Source of the DNA: an uncultured Actinomycetes bacterium | GTDB lineage: Bacteria; Actinomycetota; Actinomycetes; S36-B12 | Direction: 5' to 3' | NCBI GenBank assembly: GCA_903918595.1 | Contig: CAIXFB010000366.1 | Location: 1 to 8,588 of the forward strand | Length of the DNA stretch: 8,588 nucleotides | Shown: positions 1 to 6,447 of the stretch, in pieces | How positions within the stretch are numbered: the first letter of the stretch is position 1 | Layout of the letters: each line of letters starts with the position of its first letter | The notes under the pieces: model-generated | Database searches by the model: none | What the model was told of the DNA's origin: nothing | Seen by the model: only the letters and a program-made list of their open reading frames with translations | Made by a program: the position numbers and the translations under genes

Positions 1-107
1 AGGCAATCCTTGACAACTGGGGCCAGGATGGCTGGGAATTGGTGCAGGTCGTGCCTGGGCCGAACCCGGAGAACATGGTGGCTTACCTCAAACGCGAGAT
101 CTCCTGA
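1..107 (+). CDS. DUF4177 domain protein, 3' end only
   Basis: This is the C-terminal end of a small protein whose start lies outside the window. Reading in frame from position 3 to the TGA at 105-107 gives about 34 residues. They contain the pattern WGxDGWELVQVVPGP followed by AYLKRE, which is typical of the end of DUF4177 proteins (a short alpha/beta family of unknown function). In M. tuberculosis the gene next to the RidA-like Rv3678c is a protein of this kind, so position supports the call. The stop codon shares its last base with the ATG of the next gene (TGATG), suggesting translational coupling. No biochemical role can be given. Confidence 0.75.
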   Translation, partial: AILDNWGQDGWELVQVVPGPNPENMVAYLKREIS

Positions 108-571
108 TGTCGGCTGTTGAAGATCGCCTCGCCGAGTTGGGCCTGACGCTTCCTGAGGTAGCCGCGCCCGTTGCCGCTTATGTGCCTGCAGTGCGTACTG
201 GAAACTTGATCTACACCTCCGGGCAACTGCCTATGGTCAACGGAGCGCTTCCTGAAACCGGCACTGTCGGAGCGAACGTGACCGTTGATCGGGCTAACGA
301 GCTCGCCAGTATCTGCGCCTTGAATGCGATGGCTGCCATCAAAGCGCTGATCGGTGATCTCGACAAAGTGCAGCGTGTGGTCAAGGTGGTTGGGTTCGTG
401 AACAGCGCACCTGACTTCATCAACCACCCGGCGGTCGTCAACGGTGCGAGCAACGTGTTGCTTGCTGCTTTTGGTGATGCCGGAACACACGCCCGCTCAG
501 CCGTTGGTGTTGCATCATTGCCACTGGATGCCCCCGTTGAGGTTGAACTCATCGTTGAGGTTGCTGACTAA
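107..571 (+). CDS. RidA (YjgF/YER057c/UK114) family protein
   Basis: The product is 154 residues, longer than classical RidA (about 130), and matches the actinobacterial branch found beside crp and nth (Rv3678c type). RidA proper deaminates reactive enamine/imine intermediates made by PLP enzymes; members of side branches are often uncharacterised. Visible marks are YTSGQLP at residues 36-42, a long central helix region, and near the C-terminus ARSAVGVASLP followed by VEVELIVEV. R130 in that block corresponds to the conserved substrate-carboxylate-binding arginine of active RidA, so deaminase activity is possible. The start follows the upstream stop directly (TGATG) and has no strong ribosome binding site of its own, consistent with coupling. 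The family call is sure; the substrate is not known. Confidence 0.93.
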   Translation: MSAVEDRLAELGLTLPEVAAPVAAYVPAVRTGNLIYTSGQLPMVNGALPETGTVGANVTVDRANELASICALNAMAAIKALIGDLDKVQRVVKVVGFVNSAPDFINHPAVVNGASNVLLAAFGDAGTHARSAVGVASLPLDAPVEVELIVEVAD

Positions 572-574
572 AAG

Positions 575-1252
575 ATGCTCTCGTTGGCGGAGCGGCTGCA
601 TTCGGTTGCTACCGGCAGTGGAGTGTGGGCGCCCCCGGAACTAGAGCCAGCTGCCACGGTGGTGTTGATACGCGATGATCGAGTGCTCCTGATGCGTCGC
701 TCGTCGACAATGAAATTTGCGGCCGGGATGCATGTATTCCCCGGTGGTCGAGTTGAAGCGATCGATGCAGAGCAACCTGATCCGCTGCAAAGTGATCCGT
801 TCGTGGCCTGCGCGGTGCGGGAAACTTTGGAAGAGGTGGGCATCGCAATCGATCCGCCGCTCACGTTCATCGATCACTGGGTCACTCCAGAATTTGAAGT
901 GCGCAGATATGACGTTCGCTTTTACCTCTCGGCAGTGGAGTCTGAAGGTGAACTTGTTACCACCGAGGCTGACCAGATGATCTGGATTGATCCCGCTCAA
1001 GCACTGAAGGATTACGACGCCGGCTCGTTGCCGATGCTGCGGCCAACCGTTGAGGTGCTGAGGCAATTGCGCGACGGAGACTTTCCAACACCAGAACTCG
1101 TAGTGCCACGGTTGCCGCGTCCGCGGATGGTGGGCCAAGACATCCACTGGGATGTGGTGCACGCAGTGACGAATGAGGTGCTGATGGTCGATGTTCTCGG
1201 TCCCCGCCGCCTGGAAAGCGATGGGGTTCTGCTTCCCCAGGTGGACCGATGA
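575..1252 (+). CDS. Nudix hydrolase with extended Nudix box (NUDT19-like)
   Basis: This 225-residue protein should be a cytosolic, Mg2+-dependent pyrophosphohydrolase. FPGGRVE at about residues 55-61 and RETLEEVGI at 82-90 form the two halves of a Nudix box. About ten extra residues (including DAEQPDPLQSDPF) separate them compared with the canonical GX5EX7REUXEEXGU spacing. An interrupted box of this kind is typical of NUDT19/RP2-type enzymes, which hydrolyse CoA and acyl-CoA in mammals; CoA as substrate here is inference. The acidic residues of RExxEE needed for metal binding are present. The gene starts 3 bases after the RidA stop and ends with a 4-base ATGA overlap with the next gene. M. 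tuberculosis lacks a Nudix gene at this point as far as I recall, so this is a lineage difference from it. Confidence 0.9.
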   Translation: MLSLAERLHSVATGSGVWAPPELEPAATVVLIRDDRVLLMRRSSTMKFAAGMHVFPGGRVEAIDAEQPDPLQSDPFVACAVRETLEEVGIAIDPPLTFIDHWVTPEFEVRRYDVRFYLSAVESEGELVTTEADQMIWIDPAQALKDYDAGSLPMLRPTVEVLRQLRDGDFPTPELVVPRLPRPRMVGQDIHWDVVHAVTNEVLMVDVLGPRRLESDGVLLPQVDR

Positions 1253-2100
1253 GCGGGCGCCAACTTCCTTTCATCGGGTCCGAGGGAACGTGGACCGGTG
1301 GCGACGTGACTCCGGCAACCATGTGTGTGTTGGCGCCCAATCCATCGCCGTGGACTCTTGATGGGACCAACACCTGGATCGTGGGACCGGTGGGTTCAAC
1401 GTCATGCGTGGTGATCGATCCAGGTCCTGCCGATCAACGCCACCTTGACGCGATCATTGAAAGCGCGCAGGCGCGCGGTCAGCGCATCAACACCATTGCT
1501 CTCACCCACGGGCACATTGACCACTCCGAGGGAGCGGCCGCCCTCGCTGAGCAGACTGGTGCCGAAGTGCTCGCGGTTGCGCAGCGTTTTCGATCGGGCA
1601 GCAAGGGTTTGTCAGAAGCCGACGTCATTGACCTTGATGGCTGGCCGTTACGGGTCGTCGTTACTCCTGGTCACAGCTCAGACAGCGTGTGTTTTGTGAA
1701 CGAGATCGATTCGGTGCTGCTGACCGGCGACACGGTGCTCGGTCGCGGCACCACATTGGTGGCGTACCCCGATGGCAGCTTGCGCGAATATCTGGATTCA
1801 CTTGATGGGCTCAGGCGCGTCGTGGAGGAGTACTCACTCGAGGTGCTGCTCCCCGGTCACGGTCCGGTCCTGGATCGACCCGTTGATGTTCTCGATGCTT
1901 ACATTCGTCACCGTCAGGTCCGGCTATCTCAGGTGCGCGATGCGATGGCAGCGGGTGTGCAGGATCCTGAAGCAATTGTGGATTTGGTGTACGCCGGAAT
2001 TGCCCCGGAGGTCCGGCCGGCAGCAATCCAGACGGTGCTGGCCCAGGTGGATTACCTACTTAGCGAGCGCGGCGGCCCAGACGCTCAACGTCAAGAATGA
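1249..2100 (+). CDS. Metallo-beta-lactamase-fold hydrolase, LACTB2-like
   Basis: This 283-residue protein (Rv3677c type) should bind two metal ions, probably zinc. Ligands visible are the THGHIDH motif (H87, H89, D91, H92), H142 in TPGHSSDS, D161 in LLTGDTVLG, and H204 in LPGHGPV. The N-terminal DGTNTWIVG segment, the GDTVLGRGTT block, and the YIRHRQ stretch leading into a C-terminal winged-helix-like region (about 215-275) match LACTB2. LACTB2 is an endoribonuclease in mammals; related proteins are glyoxalase II-like. RNA cleavage is therefore possible but not proven. The ATGA overlap with the upstream Nudix gene and an AGGTGG sequence a few bases before the start support ATG 1249. The last 41 bases overlap the end of crp on the opposite strand. 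It is not likely to be an antibiotic-resistance beta-lactamase. Confidence 0.93.
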   Translation: MSGRQLPFIGSEGTWTGGDVTPATMCVLAPNPSPWTLDGTNTWIVGPVGSTSCVVIDPGPADQRHLDAIIESAQARGQRINTIALTHGHIDHSEGAAALAEQTGAEVLAVAQRFRSGSKGLSEADVIDLDGWPLRVVVTPGHSSDSVCFVNEIDSVLLTGDTVLGRGTTLVAYPDGSLREYLDSLDGLRRVVEEYSLEVLLPGHGPVLDRPVDVLDAYIRHRQVRLSQVRDAMAAGVQDPEAIVDLVYAGIAPEVRPAAIQTVLAQVDYLLSERGGPDAQRQE

Positions 2101-2734
2101 CGACCTGACGCGACTCGAGCCTGATCCAACCGCGCTGTGTGAAGTCGGCAAGGGCTTTGTTCACGGTCTCGCGCGAGGCGCCGACCAACTGTGCCAGCTC
2201 CTCTTGGGTCATGTCGTGGGTAACGAGCAGGCCCTCTGTGGTCACGGTGCCAAATTTCTCACCCAAATCCATCAGTGCTTTGGCAACGCGGCCAGGCACA
2301 TCGGAAAACACAAGATCGGCCATTGCCTCATTCGTGCGACGAAGTCTGCGGGCTAGAGCCTGCAACAGTGCGGCGGCAACTTCAGGCCGGCCGGCAAGCC
2401 ATGGCATCAACTGTTCGTTGCTCAACCCGAGGACCACTGCATCGGTCAACGCGGTTGCGGTGGACGCCCGAAGGCCAGGATCAAAAAGACTGAGTTCGCC
2501 GAACATCTCGCCAGGTCCAAGGATCGCCAGGAGGGATTCGCGACCATCGGGGGAGGTTTGGCCCAGCTTCACTTTTCCGTCAAGGATGACGTACATCTGA
2601 TCGCCGGGCTCTCCCTCACGAAAGAGAGATTGCGCTTTTGTAATTCCAATCTCGACGAGGGAAGAGCGCAACGCTGCTGCGCCATCAGGATCGAGCGCGG
2701 CGAAGAGAGGGTTGACCCTCAGTACATCGTCCAT
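2060..2734 (-). CDS. crp: Crp/GlxR-type cAMP-binding global transcription regulator
   Basis: This is a 224-residue DNA-binding regulator, the same length as M. tuberculosis Crp (Rv3676) and clearly its counterpart. The N-terminal cyclic-nucleotide-binding domain (about 1-115) has REGEPGDQMYVILDGKVK and the phosphate-binding cassette FGELSLFDPG with G79, E80, R89, S91 and T92, so cAMP binding is expected. A dimerisation helix around 118-142 ends in ARRLRRTNE. The C-terminal winged helix-turn-helix has TQEELAQLVGASRETVNKAL (176-195), nearly identical to mycobacterial Crp, so it should read the same TGTGA-N6-TCACA type of operator. The ATG at 2734 matches the family start and has GAGG 4 bases upstream. 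The gene diverges from nth and converges on the metallo-hydrolase gene, overlapping it by 41 bp. Confidence 0.97.
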   Translation of the reverse strand: MDDVLRVNPLFAALDPDGAAALRSSLVEIGITKAQSLFREGEPGDQMYVILDGKVKLGQTSPDGRESLLAILGPGEMFGELSLFDPGLRASTATALTDAVVLGLSNEQLMPWLAGRPEVAAALLQALARRLRRTNEAMADLVFSDVPGRVAKALMDLGEKFGTVTTEGLLVTHDMTQEELAQLVGASRETVNKALADFTQRGWIRLESRQVVILDVERLGRRAR

Positions 2735-2738
2735 GTCG

Positions 2739-2742
2739 CCTC
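2739..2742 (-). promoter_or_regulatory. Probable ribosome binding site of crp
   Basis: On the minus strand GAGG lies 4 bases before the crp ATG. An AGGAA lies further up, about 13 bases from the start. The short spacing is slightly unusual, but family alignment fixes the same start. Confidence 0.5.
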
Positions 2743-2838
2743 ACTGATTCCTGTTCTGGCCGCGTAACTCTTCCAACATTCTGTCCTATTGCCCTGTCCC
2801 TACTCATGTCGGGTCGTCGAGCCCGGCCACCTGCGACA

Positions 2839-2844
2839 TACCCT
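2839..2844 (+). promoter_or_regulatory. Possible -10 element for leaderless nth transcript
   Basis: TACCCT fits the actinobacterial TAnnnT -10 pattern and ends 6 bases before the ATG at 2851. Transcription from it would begin at or next to that ATG and give a leaderless mRNA, which is common in actinobacteria. No good -35 is visible at 16-18 bases upstream, so the call is tentative. Confidence 0.35.
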
Positions 2845-2850
2845 GTAAGC

Positions 2851-3591
2851 ATGTCACCGTCGGCGCGTGCGAAGTCAATTTCGCCGGATCCAGCAGCGCC
2901 GGATTCGGCATCGCTCAGGCGCGATGCGCGGGCCATCTACAACATACTTGCAAAGCAGTACCCAGAGGCGCACTGTGAATTGGACTTTGTCACCCCCCTC
3001 GATCTCCTGGTTGCCACCGTCCTCAGTGCGCAATGCACAGATCGTCGGGTGAACAAGGTCACCCCTGCACTGTTCGCGCGATTCCCTTCAGCTGCGGACT
3101 ATGCCGGGGCAGATCGTGAAGAGCTTGAATCAATGATTGCCTCGACTGGTTTTTTCCGTCAGAAGGCGGCCATGATTCAAGGGATCGGCCAACGGCTCTG
3201 TGCTGACTATGACGGCCAGGTGCCGGCGGATCTAGACGTACTCGTCACCCTTCCCGGGGTTGGTCGGAAAACGGCAAACGTGGTTCTGGGCAATGCTTTT
3301 GGGATTCCGGGTATCACGGTCGATACACACTTTGGCCGGCTCGTTCGTCGTTTTGGTTGGACCACGCTCACCGACCCGGTCAAAGTTGAGCACGCGATCG
3401 GTGAGCTGTTCCCGGCCAAGGATTGGACAATGTTGTCCCACTATGTCGTGTGGCACGGCCGGCGGATTTGTCATGCGAAAAAGCCTGCGTGCGGCGCCTG
3501 TCCGATAGCGAAACTGTGCCCATCTTTCGGTGAAGGCCCCACGGATCCTGCAGTCGCCGCGGCCTTGGTGAAAACCGAGGGTCCTGCATGA
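2851..3591 (+). CDS. nth: Endonuclease III (DNA glycosylase/AP lyase)
   Basis: Nth removes oxidised pyrimidines from DNA and nicks at abasic sites in base-excision repair. The 246-residue product has the helix-hairpin-helix LPGVGRKTANVVLG with catalytic lysine K140 and the catalytic aspartate D158 in ITVDTHFGR (Lys120 and Asp138 in E. coli). It also has the iron-sulphur cluster ligands C207-X6-C214-X2-C217-X5-C223. It is very similar to M. tuberculosis Nth (Rv3674c). The frame is open from an earlier ATG at 2806, which would add 15 residues of low-complexity sequence; neither start has a Shine-Dalgarno sequence. I prefer 2851 because of the TACCCT hexamer just before it and because family similarity begins well downstream of both. 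The ATGA overlap with the next gene makes this the first gene of a four-gene operon. Confidence 0.96.
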   Translation: MSPSARAKSISPDPAAPDSASLRRDARAIYNILAKQYPEAHCELDFVTPLDLLVATVLSAQCTDRRVNKVTPALFARFPSAADYAGADREELESMIASTGFFRQKAAMIQGIGQRLCADYDGQVPADLDVLVTLPGVGRKTANVVLGNAFGIPGITVDTHFGRLVRRFGWTTLTDPVKVEHAIGELFPAKDWTMLSHYVVWHGRRICHAKKPACGACPIAKLCPSFGEGPTDPAVAAALVKTEGPA

Positions 3592-4217
3592 ACGTCAGAG
3601 TCGCATTCGTAGTTGGCCTGGCATGTGCTGGTGGACTGGTTCTTACTGCCTGTACGAGCACCTCGGCAATGCAACCGAACGTCACGGAGCAGAAAACTGT
3701 CGAGGCGCCTATGCGTGACCCCGAGATGCAGCAGCTAGTTGATCAGGCCGGTCTTGCCTTGTGCCCGGTCGGCGTCAGCAACCCTGATGCGGCAATCCCG
3801 GGATTGCCCAACGTTGAACTTCCCTGCCTCGGCGATGGGCCGCCGGTCAACCTTTCGACCCTGCGCGGGATCCCACTGGTGGTGAATGTCTGGGCATCTT
3901 GGTGTCCGCCATGCATTGAAGAAATGCCGATCTTGGCGCAAGCGGCGCGCGAACTCGAAGGCACGGTGCAATTCATTGGAATTGATTACCAAGACGATCC
4001 GGCGCGTGGGCTTGAACTCCTGACAGTCATGGGCGTTGAATTCCCATCGGTGATTGACTCCGATGCGTCAGTGCGTGCACCTCTCGCGATTCCGGGACCG
4101 CCCGTCACCTATTTTGTGAACCCTGACGGAGTTATCGCAGGACGATGGGATGGCAGCATTACGAGTGAGAAAGCCCTCGCGATCCTGCTAGAGAATTTCC
4201 TTGGAGTGACCTGGTGA
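3588..4217 (+). CDS. TlpA/ResA-like thioredoxin-fold lipoprotein
   Basis: This 209-residue secreted thiol-disulfide protein is probably anchored to the outer face of the membrane. A short signal peptide ends in the lipobox LTAC, with C22 as the lipidated cysteine. The thioredoxin domain (about 85-205) has the active site WCPPC (C106, C109) in VVNVWASWCPPC and the cis-proline P172 before VTYFV. CPPC is found in several TlpA-like and cytochrome-maturation thioredoxins. Two further cysteines, C59 (LALCPVG) and C80 (ELPCLGDG), lie between the lipobox and the catalytic domain and could form a second disulfide. The start has GAGGG 6 bases upstream. It overlaps nth by ATGA and the next gene by GTGA. 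The counterpart is Rv3673c. Whether it reduces or oxidises, and its partner, are unknown; MarP, which carries a disulfide, is a natural candidate. Confidence 0.93.
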   Translation: MNVRVAFVVGLACAGGLVLTACTSTSAMQPNVTEQKTVEAPMRDPEMQQLVDQAGLALCPVGVSNPDAAIPGLPNVELPCLGDGPPVNLSTLRGIPLVVNVWASWCPPCIEEMPILAQAARELEGTVQFIGIDYQDDPARGLELLTVMGVEFPSVIDSDASVRAPLAIPGPPVTYFVNPDGVIAGRWDGSITSEKALAILLENFLGVTW

Positions 4218-4870
4218 GTTGGTTGCGAACCGGCATTATCGATGACGAGGCGATGCGTGTTGTGCCGCAGTGGCTGCACCCAGTTGCCGCCGCCGCCCGC
4301 ACGTTAGATGTTTCGAGCTGGTCCAGATTTGTGCCGCCGGATGATCAAGGAATCGCGGCCGCAGTGCTGCTCCTATTCGGTGATGGCCCAGATATTTTGC
4401 TCACTGAACGAGCAGCTGACCTTCGCGCTCACGGGGGTCAACCAGCGTTTCCGGGCGGAGTTGTTGATCCCACCGATGCGAGCCACGTTTCTGCGGCCCT
4501 TCGCGAAACACGCGAGGAAACTGGTGTGCAGCCGCAAGGTATCCACGTTTTTGGTCAACTGCCTGACCTGTGGCTACCCACGACGAACTATTCGGTGCGC
4601 CCGGTTCTTGCCTGGTGGCGTGACCCCAGTGAGGTTGGAACCAGCGCGGAAGTGACCAGCGCCCATCGGGTATTGATCGCAGACCTCGTTGACCCGGCGA
4701 ATAGATGCAGGGTGCAACACCCATCGGGTTATGTGGGCCCGGCATTCACGGTGCACGGACTTGTGGTGTGGGGATTTACTGGTGGGTTGCTTTCCAGGGT
4801 CTTGGAATCAGCTGGGTGGGCAGTGCCATGGGATGAATCGCGGGTGCTCCCGTTGGATGAAGTTTCGTGA
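4214..4870 (+). CDS. Nudix hydrolase, NudL/CoA pyrophosphatase type
   Basis: This 218-residue cytosolic enzyme is expected to split CoA or its derivatives into 3',5'-ADP and 4'-phosphopantetheine. The segment at residues 62-82 (LLTERAADLRAHGG then QPAFPGG) matches the CoA-pyrophosphatase signature LLTxRSxxLRxHxGxxxFPGG that precedes the Nudix box in NudL/PCD1 proteins. The box continues to RETREETGV at 97-105 with its metal-binding glutamates intact. Members of this actinobacterial group sit between the thioredoxin and marP in M. tuberculosis too (Rv3672c). The start is GTG inside a GTGA overlap, with GGAG 7 bases upstream; the end also overlaps marP by GTGA. Activity on CoA follows from the motif and is not shown. 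Confidence 0.93.
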   Translation: MSWLRTGIIDDEAMRVVPQWLHPVAAAARTLDVSSWSRFVPPDDQGIAAAVLLLFGDGPDILLTERAADLRAHGGQPAFPGGVVDPTDASHVSAALRETREETGVQPQGIHVFGQLPDLWLPTTNYSVRPVLAWWRDPSEVGTSAEVTSAHRVLIADLVDPANRCRVQHPSGYVGPAFTVHGLVVWGFTGGLLSRVLESAGWAVPWDESRVLPLDEVS

Positions 4871-6075
4871 ACCTGCTCGGACTCAATGTGGTCGACCTGG
4901 TGTTGGTCGGTGCACTCATAGTGTTTGCCTGGGCCGGTTGGCGGCAGGGATTTGTTGTCGGGATCCTCTCCTTCGCGGGCTTTCTGGGCGGGGGGATCGC
5001 TGCGGCTCTCGTGCTGCCCGGGCTCATCGCTTCATTCACCGATTCGGGTGTTCTGCGCATAGTCGCTGTCACGATCGGAGTGCTGGGCTGCGCGCTGATC
5101 GGTCAAACACTCCTGTCGATGCTGGGTCGCAGATTGCGGGGGGTGGTGTCGTGGCGCCCGCTTCGGGTTGTAGATAACTTTGCCGGTGCCGCACTGAACG
5201 TTCTTGCTTTGTGTCTGATCGCTTGGATCATTGCAAGCGCAGTTGCCTTTCTCCCTAGTACTTTGCTTTCGAGTTCGGTGCGTGAATCCCAAGTCTTGGT
5301 CACGATGGATGCACTCGTTCCAGATCAGGCGCGTGATGCCTTTACTGGGATCCGTGACCTCGTCGGAGACAGCGACGTTCCGCGGGTTTTCTCTGGCCTT
5401 GGTGCCATCACCGGACCGGATGTGGAGCCACCGGATGCGGCGGCATTAACAGAAGACATAGCGGCAGCGCGTGGCTCGATTGTGCGGGTCAGCGGCGATG
5501 CGGATGCTTGTGACACTCAAGTCACCGGCTCAGGTTTTGTTTTCTCACCTGGCTTCATTCTCACCAACGCGCATGTAGTGGCTGGGGTTGAGCAACCGCG
5601 TGTGCGAATCCGCGCTGGTGATGATCCAGTGCGCACCGAGGTTGTGTATTTCGATCCTCGCAAAGACATCGCTGTACTTCGAGCATCGGGTCTTGTGGCG
5701 CCGGCGTTGGAGTTTGCGCAAAAAACGCTGTCATCAGGATCATCGGTCGTAACGGCTGGTTTTCCGCAGGGCGGCTCCTTTCGCGCGGATCCCGCACGCG
5801 TTCGAACCTTGGTCGTTGCCCGCGGCGACACGATTTACGGTGAGGCTGGCGTGGAGCGGGAGGTCTACATCATCAGATCGAATATCGAACCAGGCAGTTC
5901 AGGTGGGCCACTGCTCTCCACGACCGGAGAAGTGGTCGGAATGGTGTTCGCGGCCGACGTGACTGATCAAGGTGTTGGCTATGCCCTCACCAACGCCGAG
6001 CTCGAAAATGCGATGGCTGAAGGATTAGCTGCTCGTTCAATTGCTAGCACCGGGAGTTGCGAGCTGCGTCAGTGA
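4867..6075 (+). CDS. marP: MarP-type membrane-anchored serine protease (CvpA + trypsin-like)
   Basis: In M. tuberculosis MarP (Rv3671c) is a periplasmic protease needed for acid and oxidative stress resistance. This 402-residue protein has the same plan. Four hydrophobic segments (about 8-25, 28-51, 62-85 and 104-129) form a CvpA-like N-terminus; a linker follows, then a chymotrypsin-fold domain from about residue 195. The catalytic triad is H236 (LTNAHVVAG), D267 (DPRKDIAVL) and S345 (EPGSSGGPLL). C215 and C398 correspond to the disulfide pair described for the mycobacterial enzyme, linking the start and end of the protease domain. The GTG start lies in a GTGA overlap with the Nudix gene and has no strong ribosome site, so coupling is likely. 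The last 39 bases overlap the 3' end of the DUF309 gene on the other strand. Confidence 0.95.
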   Translation: MNLLGLNVVDLVLVGALIVFAWAGWRQGFVVGILSFAGFLGGGIAAALVLPGLIASFTDSGVLRIVAVTIGVLGCALIGQTLLSMLGRRLRGVVSWRPLRVVDNFAGAALNVLALCLIAWIIASAVAFLPSTLLSSSVRESQVLVTMDALVPDQARDAFTGIRDLVGDSDVPRVFSGLGAITGPDVEPPDAAALTEDIAAARGSIVRVSGDADACDTQVTGSGFVFSPGFILTNAHVVAGVEQPRVRIRAGDDPVRTEVVYFDPRKDIAVLRASGLVAPALEFAQKTLSSGSSVVTAGFPQGGSFRADPARVRTLVVARGDTIYGEAGVEREVYIIRSNIEPGSSGGPLLSTTGEVVGMVFAADVTDQGVGYALTNAELENAMAEGLAARSIASTGSCELRQ

Positions 6076-6447
6076 CGCACTCACTCGATCCTGATCTATC
6101 GGGTCGGGGATAAGACTCAGTGCACGCCATGATGCGAGTGCGCGTGTTGAGACTCGAAGGGCACCAAGCCCATTGCCGCGGGCTTGATGGGTGAGTGCGG
6201 CCCCCCACTGCGCAAGTACTTGCCAGGCATCACGTTCATCGGCGGGGCAGGATTTCCAGCGCTGTTCAAAGATTTCGTGTGCATGAAAGGGGAGACCCTC
6301 ATCGAGGAACGCGATCCCAAGGGACCACGCATTCGAACTTGTGAGATCTACTGGTTCAGGTGCTGGCGGAAAGGCAAGACCCTGCGGATCGGCCGGATCA
6401 AGAGGGCGGCCGAGGCGATCACGCGGTCTAGTTGGTCGCACGTCCAT
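6037..6447 (-). CDS. DUF309 domain protein
   Basis: This is a small, 136-residue helical protein of unknown function. The core LDEGLPFHAHEIFEQRW (residues 48-64) is the hallmark of DUF309, with conserved H55, H57, E58, E61 and W64. It is followed by QWGAALTHQARGNGLGALR, whose H87 lies in a second helix; the set of His/Glu residues could bind a metal, which is inference. The N-terminus RPRDRLGRPL is typical of actinobacterial members. The frame is open 42 codons further upstream, but that part runs inside the hydrolase gene and looks non-coding, so I chose the ATG at 6447 (a GTG at 6450 is adjacent). The gene overlaps the upstream hydrolase by 20 bases and should be co-translated. Its end overlaps marP on the opposite strand by 39 bases. 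Confidence 0.88.
   Translation of the reverse strand: MDVRPTRPRDRLGRPLDPADPQGLAFPPAPEPVDLTSSNAWSLGIAFLDEGLPFHAHEIFEQRWKSCPADERDAWQVLAQWGAALTHQARGNGLGALRVSTRALASWRALSLIPDPIDQDRVSASLTQLATPGASN

Larger units (their letters stand above)
2735..2850. promoter_or_regulatory. Divergent crp/nth intergenic region
   Basis: This 116-base non-coding gap (71 bases if nth begins at the earlier ATG, 2806) must hold the promoters of both crp and the nth operon, because the two genes are read outward from it. I found no good TGTGA-N6-TCACA Crp operator here, so autoregulation is not supported by sequence. There is no convincing paired -35/-10 for crp. For nth a TACCCT hexamer is noted separately. A weak CGGG/CCCG inverted repeat lies at about 2810-2825 and is too short to call. 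Confidence 0.5.

Noticed and set aside
641..1162. Open - frame of 173 codons antisense to the first Nudix gene
   Set aside because: Composition is His- and Arg-rich with no recognisable domain, and the sense-strand Nudix gene explains the sequence.
1249..2100. Antibiotic-resistance metallo-beta-lactamase
   Set aside because: No signal peptide, a LACTB2-type C-terminal region and a conserved housekeeping neighbourhood argue against a secreted lactamase.
1772..2356. Open + frame of 194 codons across the 3' end of the metallo-hydrolase gene and crp
   Set aside because: It overlaps two well-supported genes in other frames and its translation (rich in Arg, Trp, Cys) resembles no family. It is a shadow frame.
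2735..2850. Crp autoregulatory operator between crp and nth
   Set aside because: I looked for TGTGA-N6-TCACA or a close variant and found no acceptable match on either strand.
6060..6130. Intrinsic terminator after marP
   Set aside because: No GC-rich stem with a T-run is present, and the region is coding on the other strand.
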